Shown: piece after piece, positions 9,069-15,484 of the stretch
Layout of the letters: each line of letters begins with the position of its first letter
Position numbering within the stretch: the first letter of the stretch is position 1
Assembly: GCF_047739745.1 (NCBI RefSeq)
Contig: NZ_JBLLVA010000001.1
Span: 124,001-188,000, forward strand
Direction of reading: 5' to 3'
DNA length: 64,000 nt
DNA from: Pseudaminobacter sp047739745
GTDB lineage: Bacteria > Pseudomonadota > Alphaproteobacteria > Rhizobiales > Rhizobiaceae
Notes under the pieces: model-generated
Told to the model about the DNA's origin: nothing
Databases searched by the model: none
What the model saw: the letters and a program-made list of their open reading frames with translations, nothing else
Made by a program: the position numbers and the translations under genes

Positions 9069-9788
9069 ATGTCGATTTGGGGCCGCATAGGCGAATTCCT
9101 CTCACGCGTTTCAACCTCCGCAATCTCAAGCGTCGCGGAGATGACGGAGGCTGTGCGCACGGTGTTTGCGGGCGACGCCGAGTTGCGTCGCCGCGTCGCC
9201 TTTTCTGTCGCGATGATCGCGCTTTCGGCCAAGATGGCCAAGGCGGACGGCGTTGTGACGCAGGACGAAATCCGTGCCTTCCGCGAAATATTCGAGGTGC
9301 CGCCGGAGGAGGCGCGCAATGTCGCGCGCCTTTACGATCTGGCCAGAGCGGATGTAGCCGGCTTCGAGGCCTATGCGGAGCGCATGGCGAAGCTATGCGG
9401 TTCGGGGCACCGCAATTGCGCGATGCTGGAAGACATCATCGACGGGCTGTTCCATATCGCCAAGGCCGACGGCATGCTGCATGAGCGCGAATGCGGTTTT
9501 CTCAGGCGCGTCGCCGAAATCTTCCGCATCGAGGACGAGCACTTTCAGACGATACTTGCCCGGCATCTGGATCTCGGCCAAGCCGACCCGTATGTCGTGC
9601 TCGGTATCGAACGCGGCAGGCCGTTCGAGGATGTGCGCAAGCACTATCGCAAGCTTGCCGCCAACAACCATCCTGATCGTCTGATCGCGCGCGGGTTGCC
9701 GGAGGAATTCATCAAGATCGCCACGACAAGGATGGCGGCGATCAATGCCGCTTATGCGCTGATCGAGCGGACGGCGCAGGCCGCATGA
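9069..9788 (+). CDS. TerB-DnaJ domain protein (DjlA-like co-chaperone)
   Basis: The protein has 239 residues. A helical TerB-like domain covers about residues 35-165 (AMIALSAKMAKADGVVTQDEI and a second copy, LFHIAKADGMLHE). A C-terminal J domain starts near residue 175 (DPYVVLGIERG) with the HPD tripeptide in NNHPDRL, so it should stimulate an Hsp70 ATPase. Escherichia coli DjlA has the same domain order plus a membrane segment, which I do not see here. The ATG at 9069 is chosen because the similarity starts at MSIWGRI. Its stop overlaps the next gene (ATGA), so it is translationally coupled to the AmpD-like amidase. Confidence 0.88.
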   Translation: MSIWGRIGEFLSRVSTSAISSVAEMTEAVRTVFAGDAELRRRVAFSVAMIALSAKMAKADGVVTQDEIRAFREIFEVPPEEARNVARLYDLARADVAGFEAYAERMAKLCGSGHRNCAMLEDIIDGLFHIAKADGMLHERECGFLRRVAEIFRIEDEHFQTILARHLDLGQADPYVVLGIERGRPFEDVRKHYRKLAANNHPDRLIARGLPEEFIKIATTRMAAINAAYALIERTAQAA

Positions 9789-10549
9789 GCGGGTTCCGGC
9801 CCGACCATCCCGGCGCCGAAGTTTGCGTATCGCCGAATTTCAATCCCCGGCGCGGCATCGAACGGCCGGACATGATCGTTCTCCACTACACCGGGATGCC
9901 CACGGGCAAGGGCGCCCAGGCCAGGCTTTGCGATCCCGCAAGCGAAGTGTCGTCGCACTACCTGGTTCATGAGGACGGTCATATCGTGCAAATGGTGCGC
10001 GAGAGCGATCGCGCCTGGCACGCCGGCAAGAGTTCATGGCGCGGGCAGGTCGACATAAATTCGCTTTCGGTGGGTATCGAGATTGTCAATCCGGGCCATG
10101 AATTAGGCTATCCGGACTTCCCGAAGTGCCAAATTGATGCCGTAATTGCCCTCTGCCGGGGCATAGTCGAGCGCCATTCGATATTGCCTGAGCGGATTTT
10201 AGCGCATTCTGATGTGGCACCTGGTCGCAAGATCGATCCGGGCGAAAAATTCCCGTGGAAGGCGCTTGCCTGCGCCGGAGTCGGGCATTTCATCGAGCCG
10301 GCGCGGGTGCGCAAAGGCCCCGTGCTGGCGCCCGGCGCGCAGGGGCAGCCGGTCGAGGCGCTACAATCGGTGCTGGCTCTCTACGGTTACGGCGTTGAAA
10401 TCACTGGTATCTTCGACCAGCAGACGCAAACGACGGTGGCGGCCTTCCAACGCCATTTCCATCCGAGCCACGTCGACGGTGTCGCCGACCCTGCAACCGT
10501 TGAGACGCTCAGGCGATTGCTGTCGCTGCTTCCGCGCGAGTTGGCCTAA
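9785..10549 (+). CDS. N-acetylmuramoyl-L-alanine amidase, AmpD/Amidase_2 type with PG-binding domain
   Basis: The protein has 254 residues. The Amidase_2 domain shows the zinc/catalytic pattern: the His in VLHYTGM, then HSDVAPGRKIDPGEKFPW carrying the second His and the Asp. A C-terminal PG_binding_1 domain follows (VEALQSVLALYGYGVEITGIFDQQTQTTV). The enzyme cleaves the amide between MurNAc and L-Ala of peptidoglycan or anhydro-muropeptides. No signal peptide is visible, which fits a cytoplasmic AmpD role in wall recycling. The extra PG-binding domain resembles the AmiD/AmpDh group, so localisation is uncertain. It overlaps the upstream TerB-DnaJ gene by 4 bp. Confidence 0.92.
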   Translation: MSGFRPDHPGAEVCVSPNFNPRRGIERPDMIVLHYTGMPTGKGAQARLCDPASEVSSHYLVHEDGHIVQMVRESDRAWHAGKSSWRGQVDINSLSVGIEIVNPGHELGYPDFPKCQIDAVIALCRGIVERHSILPERILAHSDVAPGRKIDPGEKFPWKALACAGVGHFIEPARVRKGPVLAPGAQGQPVEALQSVLALYGYGVEITGIFDQQTQTTVAAFQRHFHPSHVDGVADPATVETLRRLLSLLPRELA

Positions 10550-10734
10550 GCCCTATCCTCCCAGGAAGTAAATTTCACTTCGTTACGGAAAGTGATTTTA
10601 GCGGCCTTCATTGTCGCCAAATCGCTCGTCAAATCCTTCCGCGTGAATATCGAGAGCTGTGGAGATACGGCTTCGCGTCGAGCAGGGCTGCCGCGCGAAT
10701 AGTTTTCGTGTGGCCAAAAACAGATAAGGTAAAC

Positions 10735-11415
10735 ATGAAGATTTTGACCTGTGTGTCGGCGGTATTTGCTGCCGCCTTGATAAATTGTTCTGCCTATGCG
10801 CAGGCACCGCAAAGTTCGAGAGCTCAGCCGGGCCTCACCAAATCTTCCTCTTCCGAAAAAACTAAAACGCCGACCAAAGCCCTGCCGGCCTCCCTTAACG
10901 CCAAGGCGGAAGAAAAGGTTGCACTGAAAGGCGCTGCGCAGGCGAAGAGCTCCTCCGCCAAGAAAACGGCTTTGACGAAAAAGACGGAGCTCGACTTGAC
11001 GCAGACCGAGTCCAAGGGCGTCGAGGCAGGCGAGAAAGCCGGCCTTCGCTACGGCACGATTGTTGCGCGCTATGCGGCGTCCTACGGCATACCGGCGTCA
11101 CTTGCCCATGCGGTGATCAAGGTCGAAAGCAACTACCGTCCAGGCGCGCGGGGCAAGGCCGGCGAAATCGGCCTCATGCAGATCAAGCCGGCGACCGCCC
11201 GCATGATGGGATATACGGGCAGCGTCAAGGGATTGTTCAATCCCGAAACCAATATCAAGTATGGGATGAAGTACCTCGCCAAGGCACATTCGCTCGGCGG
11301 CGGGACGACTTGCGGCACCATCTTGAAATACAATGCCGGTCATGCGGCCAAGCGCATGAACCCGGTGTCGTCGGCCTATTGCGGCAAGGTCAAGCAGCAT
11401 TTGGCCGCCAATTGA
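10735..11415 (+). CDS. Secreted lytic transglycosylase, SLT domain
   Basis: The protein has 226 residues. A signal peptide ends near residue 23 (CSAYAQA). A Lys/Ala/Ser-rich linker follows (~25-105). The C-terminal SLT domain contains the catalytic glutamate in VIKVESNYRPGARG, then GEIGLMQIKPATA and KYNAG. It cleaves glycan strands in the periplasm. ATG 10735 is chosen because the signal peptide begins there. The lysine-rich linker may bind anionic envelope polymers. The gene stands alone before rnpB; the gap to the upstream amidase (185 bp) leaves room for its own promoter, which I cannot identify clearly. Confidence 0.9.
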   Translation: MKILTCVSAVFAAALINCSAYAQAPQSSRAQPGLTKSSSSEKTKTPTKALPASLNAKAEEKVALKGAAQAKSSSAKKTALTKKTELDLTQTESKGVEAGEKAGLRYGTIVARYAASYGIPASLAHAVIKVESNYRPGARGKAGEIGLMQIKPATARMMGYTGSVKGLFNPETNIKYGMKYLAKAHSLGGGTTCGTILKYNAGHAAKRMNPVSSAYCGKVKQHLAAN

Positions 11416-11467
11416 GCCGCTGCCGCAGCATTTGAACGAGCGTCGGACGGCACCCCGGTTTTTTCAT

Positions 11468-11496
11468 TTGCGTTTTCGGCGATGAATCCCTTTATA
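11468..11496 (+). promoter_or_regulatory. Candidate promoter of rnpB
   Basis: TTGCGT (11468-11473), a 17-bp spacer and TTTATA (11491-11496) place transcription start at about 11503, exactly where the first RNase P RNA helix begins. The spacing and position are the evidence; the boxes are imperfect. Confidence 0.45.
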
Positions 11497-11501
11497 CAGG
11501 G

Positions 11502-11912
11502 GTGCCAGCTGGCCGGGCGGCCGCACCAGCAAGAGCCGAAAGGCTGCGGGTGAGGAAAGTCCGGGCTCCATGGAAACACGGTGCCGGATAACGACCGGCG
11601 GGGGCGACCCCAGGGAAAGTGCCACAGAAAGCAAACCGCCGCTCATGCTTCGGCATGCGCGGCAAGGGTGAAAGGGTGGGGTAAGAGCCCACCGCGCGAC
11701 TGGCAACAGGAGCGGCACGGTAAACCCCACCGGGAGCAAAACCGAATAGGGATGGTATGAGGGGGAAACCCTCAGGGCTGTTTCCGGCCTCGCCGTCCGG
11801 GTAGGTTGCGTGAGGCGCATGGCAACATGCGTCCAAGACGAATGGTCGCCACGTTCCTGCGCCGCAAGGGGCAGGGGCCATACAGAACCCGGCTTACAGG
11901 CTGGCTGGCATA
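11502..11912 (+). ncRNA. rnpB: RNase P RNA, bacterial type A
   Basis: This is the catalytic RNA that removes tRNA 5' leaders together with the RnpA protein. The signature GAGGAAAGTCCGGGCTCC starts at about 11551, and the 3' signature ACAGAACCCGGCTTACAGGC lies near 11882-11900. The ends pair in helix P1: GCCAGCTGGCC (11504-11514) with GGCTGGCTGGC (11899-11909), eleven pairs including two G-T pairs. The length of about 410 nt fits alphaproteobacterial type A RNAs. Open frames across it are spurious. The exact 5' and 3' ends are estimated from P1. Confidence 0.97.
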
Positions 11913-12000
11913 GTTCTTTTATTTCAAATCGTTGCGAGAATTTCCTGCAACTTTGATTCAAACGGGTCTAGATAGAGCCAGGATCCGAATGGAGCCGGCG

Positions 12001-13116
12001 TCATCCGGCAACTCGATCCAGCGACTCCTTGATGGCCGTCCACAATTCCTCGACGGGTTCACAGCCAATGGCGATGCGAACGAAGCCCGGCGGCACGGCG
12101 TCGCCGCGGCGCGTGCGGCGTTCGGCCGAGGTGTGCACGCTGCCGAAGGAGGTGGCGGCCTGCATCAGCTTGCAGCCGTTGATGAAGTTCTCGGCCTCGT
12201 CTTCCGAGCCCAGCACGACGCTGATCAGGAAGCCGAAGCGTTCCATCTGGGAGCGGGCGAGATTGTGCGAGGGATCGTCCTCCAGTCCGGGGTAGCGGAC
12301 CGCCTCAAGCGCCTTGTGGCCTTTCAGGCGCTCGGCAATGACCTCCGCCGTGTTGCACATGCGCTCAAAACGCAGTTCCAACGTCTCAAGCCCGCGGTGC
12401 ACCAGCCAGGCATCCAGCGCGCCAGGTATACTGCCGGATGTTTGACGCCAATCCTTTATGGCTGCGATGATGTCCGCGTCACGGCTGGCGACATGGCCAA
12501 AAAGCGCGTCCGAATGGCCGTTTGGCGCCTTGGTATCGGCGGCGACCAGAATGTCGACGCCAAGGTCGAGCGGACGCTGGCCGAAAGGCGTCATCGTCGT
12601 GTTATCGGCCACCACGATTGCGCCCTTGGCATGGGCGGCCTCGGCGACAGCCGCGATGTCGCAAATGTCGAGCGCCGGGTTCGACGGAGTCTCGATGAAC
12701 ACCAGCCGATAGCCGGCAAAGCCGCCGTCAAGAAAAGTTGCCGTCGGGCGTGTGTCGAAGGTGACGCCAAGCTTGCCCAGATAACGCTCGACCAGGCCGC
12801 GGCCGGTTGGATAACCATCGGCCGGCAGCAGAATGTGATCGCCCGACTTCAAGAGCGTGAAAAACACGGCGGCAATTGCGGCCATGCCGGAGGGAAAGGC
12901 GATGCAGGGCGCATCCTCGAGATGGGCAAGCATTTCCTCGACCGCATCCCAGGTCGGGTTGGAGAAGCGACCATATTGATGGAAGCCGGTTGAATCGCCC
13001 GGCGCGTGGAACGTCGCGGCCGTGATGAGCGGCAGAGGAACGGACTCACCCCTTTGAAGGGTTCTGCCGCGCAGATGGGCAAGCGTTGCAGCGCGCGATT
13101 GAAGTGTCTCGGACAT
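12001..13116 (-). CDS. Trans-sulfuration enzyme family protein (cystathionine gamma-lyase/synthase type, PLP)
   Basis: The protein has 371 residues, close to the family's usual 380-400. Markers of the Cys/Met-metabolism PLP family are QYGRFSNPT (residues 48-56), SGMAA near 76-80, IETPSNPALD and the PLP lysine K196 within DTKAPNGHSD. Members make or cleave cystathionine, homocysteine or methionine precursors; the exact reaction cannot be read from sequence. The motif around the lysine has Asp-Thr-Lys where most relatives have Ser-x-Thr-Lys. It is monocistronic on the minus strand, divergent from the dcw cluster. A perfect inverted repeat sits 27-41 bp upstream of its start. Confidence 0.85.
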   Translation of the reverse strand: MSETLQSRAATLAHLRGRTLQRGESVPLPLITAATFHAPGDSTGFHQYGRFSNPTWDAVEEMLAHLEDAPCIAFPSGMAAIAAVFFTLLKSGDHILLPADGYPTGRGLVERYLGKLGVTFDTRPTATFLDGGFAGYRLVFIETPSNPALDICDIAAVAEAAHAKGAIVVADNTTMTPFGQRPLDLGVDILVAADTKAPNGHSDALFGHVASRDADIIAAIKDWRQTSGSIPGALDAWLVHRGLETLELRFERMCNTAEVIAERLKGHKALEAVRYPGLEDDPSHNLARSQMERFGFLISVVLGSEDEAENFINGCKLMQAATSFGSVHTSAERRTRRGDAVPPGFVRIAIGCEPVEELWTAIKESLDRVAG

Positions 13117-13142
13117 GTCTATTTGGTCTTTCGGGCGGGAAG

Positions 13143-13157
13143 GTTGATTTTATCAAC
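13143..13157. promoter_or_regulatory. Perfect inverted repeat GTTGAT-TTT-ATCAAC, candidate operator
   Basis: This is a 6+3+6 dyad 27-41 bp upstream of the trans-sulfuration gene start on the minus strand. Its position suits a dimeric regulator or a hairpin in the leader. The cognate factor is unknown and it does not match the MetR or SAM-II consensus as I know them. Confidence 0.4.
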
Positions 13158-13322
13158 GCTATTCCTGTCCTTGACCTTGAGCAAGGGTGATTAGTCTACT
13201 GGGTAGGCTCCAAAATCAGAATCTATTTTCCAAAACAGGCGCGCAGCCAATGCAAAGTGTTCGCGCTCTCGACGGGCTCGGAAAAAGTGGCGTGTTGCGC
13301 TCGCGGCGGCGCCAAGCCTTCA

Positions 13323-13337
13323 ATAACCGCTCGTTAA
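13323..13337 (+). promoter_or_regulatory. CtrA-like box (ATAA-N7-TTAA) upstream of mraZ
   Basis: ATAA (13323-13326), seven bases, then TTAA (13334-13337) differs from the CtrA consensus TTAA-N7-TTAA at one position. It lies about 80-95 bp upstream of the candidate mraZ promoter. TTAA is also part of the short palindrome TTAAGCTTAA. Function is inferred. Confidence 0.4.
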
Positions 13338-13414
13338 GCTTAATGGAGGATAAAGACAGCAAGGCCACGAAAGGCGCGTGAGCGAACCTCGATATGGCTG
13401 TTCCGATGCCTGTT

Positions 13415-13449
13415 CCCGTTGACGCCCATCCTGGCCCATGTTATCCCAT
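13415..13449. promoter_or_regulatory. Candidate mraZ promoter with MraZ-type operator repeats
   Basis: CCCGT, CCCAT, CCCAT and CCCAT begin at 13415, 13425, 13435 and 13445, exactly 10 bp apart. On the other strand this is three TGGG (plus one CGGG) units separated by six bases. The Escherichia coli MraZ regulator is known to bind TGGGN repeats with this 10-bp period. The repeats overlap a sigma70-like promoter: TTGACG (13419-13424), 17 bp, TATCCC (13442-13447). Bound MraZ would therefore block it, giving autoregulation of the cluster. Confidence 0.65.
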
Positions 13450-13630
13450 CCGCATACTCAAGGCTTTGTTTCAGGTCCGGGTGCCGCGTCCCCCGAACGC
13501 ACAGTCGCAGCGGCTGCGCGAGGGCGTTTCATTGCATGCGAAAACGAAGACGGGGATGCGATGCCGGTTCGTGCGGACCGCGCGCAGGGCGCAACGGCAA
13601 CAGCCATCAAGGGGACGGTTGTAACGGGTC

Positions 13631-14095
13631 ATGGACCGTTTTCTCTCAAATGCGGTGAACAGGATCGACGCCAAGGGCAGGGTTTCCGTTCCTGCGCATT
13701 TTCGCGGCGTGGTGCAGAAGCGCGGCTATTCGGAACTTTACGCGCTGCGCGCTTTGGACATCCCGACGCTGGACGTCGGCGGGCTCGATCTGCTCGACCG
13801 CTACGAGCAGCGCATTGCGCTGGAGGATCCCTTCCTGCAAACGGCGGACGACATGTCCTTCTTCTGCCATGGCGACGGGATGTTCCTGAAGCTCGATCAG
13901 GACGGTCGCATCACGGTGACGGACTTCATGCGCGAGCATACGGGCATTTCTTCGGAGGTGGCCTTTGTCGGGCGCGGCCATTTCTTCCAGATGTGGGAGC
14001 CGGAGCGTTTGCGCGCTTATGGTGCGCAGGTGCGGGAACGGCTTTTGAAGCTGCGGCAGGGCGCAGACCCAAGGCTGATGGAGCAGGCGCAATGA
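13631..14095 (+). CDS. mraZ: Transcriptional regulator MraZ
   Basis: The protein has 154 residues. It contains two SpoVT/AbrB-like swapped-hairpin DNA-binding repeats: the first near residues 1-55 (NAVNRIDAKGRVSVPAHFR), the second near 75-125 (FLKLDQDGRITVTDFMREHTGI). MraZ proteins form ring-shaped oligomers that bind repeated TGGG elements upstream of their own operon and repress dcw transcription. A matching repeat array lies 180-215 bp upstream. It is the first gene of the cluster, and its stop overlaps rsmH by 4 bp. Confidence 0.96.
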   Translation: MDRFLSNAVNRIDAKGRVSVPAHFRGVVQKRGYSELYALRALDIPTLDVGGLDLLDRYEQRIALEDPFLQTADDMSFFCHGDGMFLKLDQDGRITVTDFMREHTGISSEVAFVGRGHFFQMWEPERLRAYGAQVRERLLKLRQGADPRLMEQAQ

Positions 14096-15102
14096 TGGCC
14101 TCCCGCAGCGAAAACGCTGGACCGGGTGACGGTCCAGCCCGTCACATTCCGGTACTCCTCGATGAAGTGATTGCTGCGCTTGCGCCGCAGGCGGGCGACA
14201 CCATCATCGACGGTACGTTCGGCGCCGGCGGCTATACACGAGCACTGCTTGGCCGGGGTGCAGCGGTGGTGGCGATCGACCGCGACCCCGATGCGATTGC
14301 AGCGGGCCGCGAGCTGGAAACTGGTTCGGGCGGAAAGCTGCGTCTGATCCATGGGCCGTTTTCCCGTCTCGACGAATATGCACGTGAGGTCGACGGCGTC
14401 GTGCTCGATATCGGCGTTTCCTCCATGCAACTCGATCAGGGCGAGCGCGGATTTTCCTTTCGCGCCGATGGGCCGCTCGATATGCGCATGGCCAAGGCGG
14501 GCATGAGCGCGGCCGATGTCGTGAACCGCTTCAAGGCCGGAGATCTCGCCCGCATCTTTGGATTCCTCGGCGAGGAGCGGCATGCCGGGCGTATTGCCCG
14601 AATGATCGAGAAGCGCCGCGCGACCCGACCATTCGAACGCACGCGCGACCTGGCAGAGGCGATCGCCGATCACATCGGGCGCAATCCCAAGGACAAGATT
14701 CATCCCGCTACGAGGGTTTTCCAGGCGCTGCGGATTTTCGTCAATGACGAACTGGGCGAGCTGGCGCAGGCGCTGTTTGCGGCCGAGCGCGCGCTGAAGC
14801 CCGGCGGACGGCTCGTCGTCGTCACCTTCCATTCGCTGGAGGACCGCATCGTCAAGCGCTTCATAGCCGACAGGTCGGGCAATGTGGCCGGCTCCCGCCA
14901 CTTGCCGCAGACGCAGATCAGGACGGCTAGGTTCGACAAGGCCGGCGGCGCGGTCGGCCCTTCGGAGGCCGAGATCGAAGCCAATCCGCGCGCACGTTCG
15001 GCCAAGCTTCGCGCCGCGATCCGCACCGATGCGCCTGCCGGCGCCGCCGATCTTTCCATCTTCGGGCTGCCCAAGCTGCCGGAAGTCCGCCATGAGAGGT
15101 AG
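14092..15102 (+). CDS. rsmH: 16S rRNA (cytosine(1402)-N(4))-methyltransferase RsmH
   Basis: The protein has 336 residues. It begins MMASRSENAGPGDGPARHIPVLLDEV, with the conserved HIPVLLDEV block near residue 18 and the SAM-binding GTFGAGGYT near 41-49. RPFERTRDLAEAI and TFHSLEDRIVKRF are later family blocks. It methylates N4 of C1402 in the decoding centre of 16S rRNA. It overlaps mraZ by 4 bp; ATG 14095 is an equally possible start one codon later. An upstream extension of the frame runs through mraZ and is not real. Confidence 0.96.
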   Translation: MMASRSENAGPGDGPARHIPVLLDEVIAALAPQAGDTIIDGTFGAGGYTRALLGRGAAVVAIDRDPDAIAAGRELETGSGGKLRLIHGPFSRLDEYAREVDGVVLDIGVSSMQLDQGERGFSFRADGPLDMRMAKAGMSAADVVNRFKAGDLARIFGFLGEERHAGRIARMIEKRRATRPFERTRDLAEAIADHIGRNPKDKIHPATRVFQALRIFVNDELGELAQALFAAERALKPGGRLVVVTFHSLEDRIVKRFIADRSGNVAGSRHLPQTQIRTARFDKAGGAVGPSEAEIEANPRARSAKLRAAIRTDAPAGAADLSIFGLPKLPEVRHER

Positions 15103-15109
15103 GAGTCAA

Positions 15110-15484
15110 ATGTTTCGAACCAGCGATATCGTGCTGATTGCACTCATGGTTTCGGCGGCCGCCTTTACCTACAAGACCAAGCACGACGCCGAGAACCAGC
15201 TTTCAGCCGTTCGCAAGATCGAGCAGCAAATCCGCTTCGAAGAAAATTCGATCGATCTGCTGAAGGCGGACTGGAGCCTGCTCACTCAACCATCGCGGCT
15301 ACAGAGACTGTCGGAAATCTATCAGGATCAGCTTCAACTGCAGCCGGTCGAGGCGCGGCAGATCGTCAACCTCGACGATCTGCCGGCGCGCCCGGTCGAT
15401 ATTCCGGATTTCTCCACGCAGCGCCTTGGCGGCATGGCCGACAGCGGCACCGATGCAACCGTGACGGGAGCCGTCGTTCAATGA
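15110..15484 (+). CDS. ftsL: Cell division protein FtsL
   Basis: The protein has 124 residues and is a small bitopic membrane protein. A hydrophobic segment lies at residues 6-20 (DIVLIALMVSAAAFT), followed by a helical, coiled-coil-like region (about 25-70) and the pattern LKADWSLLTQPSRLQRLSE that marks alphaproteobacterial FtsL. FtsL bridges FtsQ/FtsB to the FtsW-FtsI synthase at the septum. AGGTAGGAG precedes the ATG. It sits 7 bp after rsmH and overlaps ftsI by 4 bp. Confidence 0.9.
   Translation: MFRTSDIVLIALMVSAAAFTYKTKHDAENQLSAVRKIEQQIRFEENSIDLLKADWSLLTQPSRLQRLSEIYQDQLQLQPVEARQIVNLDDLPARPVDIPDFSTQRLGGMADSGTDATVTGAVVQ

Larger units (their letters stand above)
13117..13630. other. 514-bp gap upstream of mraZ
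   Basis: I see no convincing gene here; short open frames have no ribosome sites and unlike codon use. It holds, in order, an inverted repeat near the minus-strand start (13143-13157), one GANTC site (13219-13223), a CtrA-like box (13323-13337) and a promoter with embedded CCCRT repeats (13415-13449). That leaves a leader of about 175 nt before mraZ. Confidence 0.6.

Noticed and set aside
10569..10605. Imperfect inverted repeat (AAATTTCACTT / AAGTGATTT) before the SLT gene
   Set aside because: The arms are short and mismatched and lack a T tract or a clear promoter relation.
11502..11912. Two opposite-strand open frames of 129-165 codons over the rnpB region
   Set aside because: The region is clearly RNase P RNA with a paired P1 and signature segments; the frames are by-products of its high GC content.
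13187..13381. Short open frame of 64 codons upstream of mraZ as a possible small gene
   Set aside because: No ribosome site, atypical composition, and it spans the GANTC and CtrA-like sites of a regulatory gap.
13438..14091. Long N-terminal extension of RsmH overlapping mraZ
   Set aside because: The extension is the shadow frame of mraZ; RsmH similarity starts at ATG 14092.
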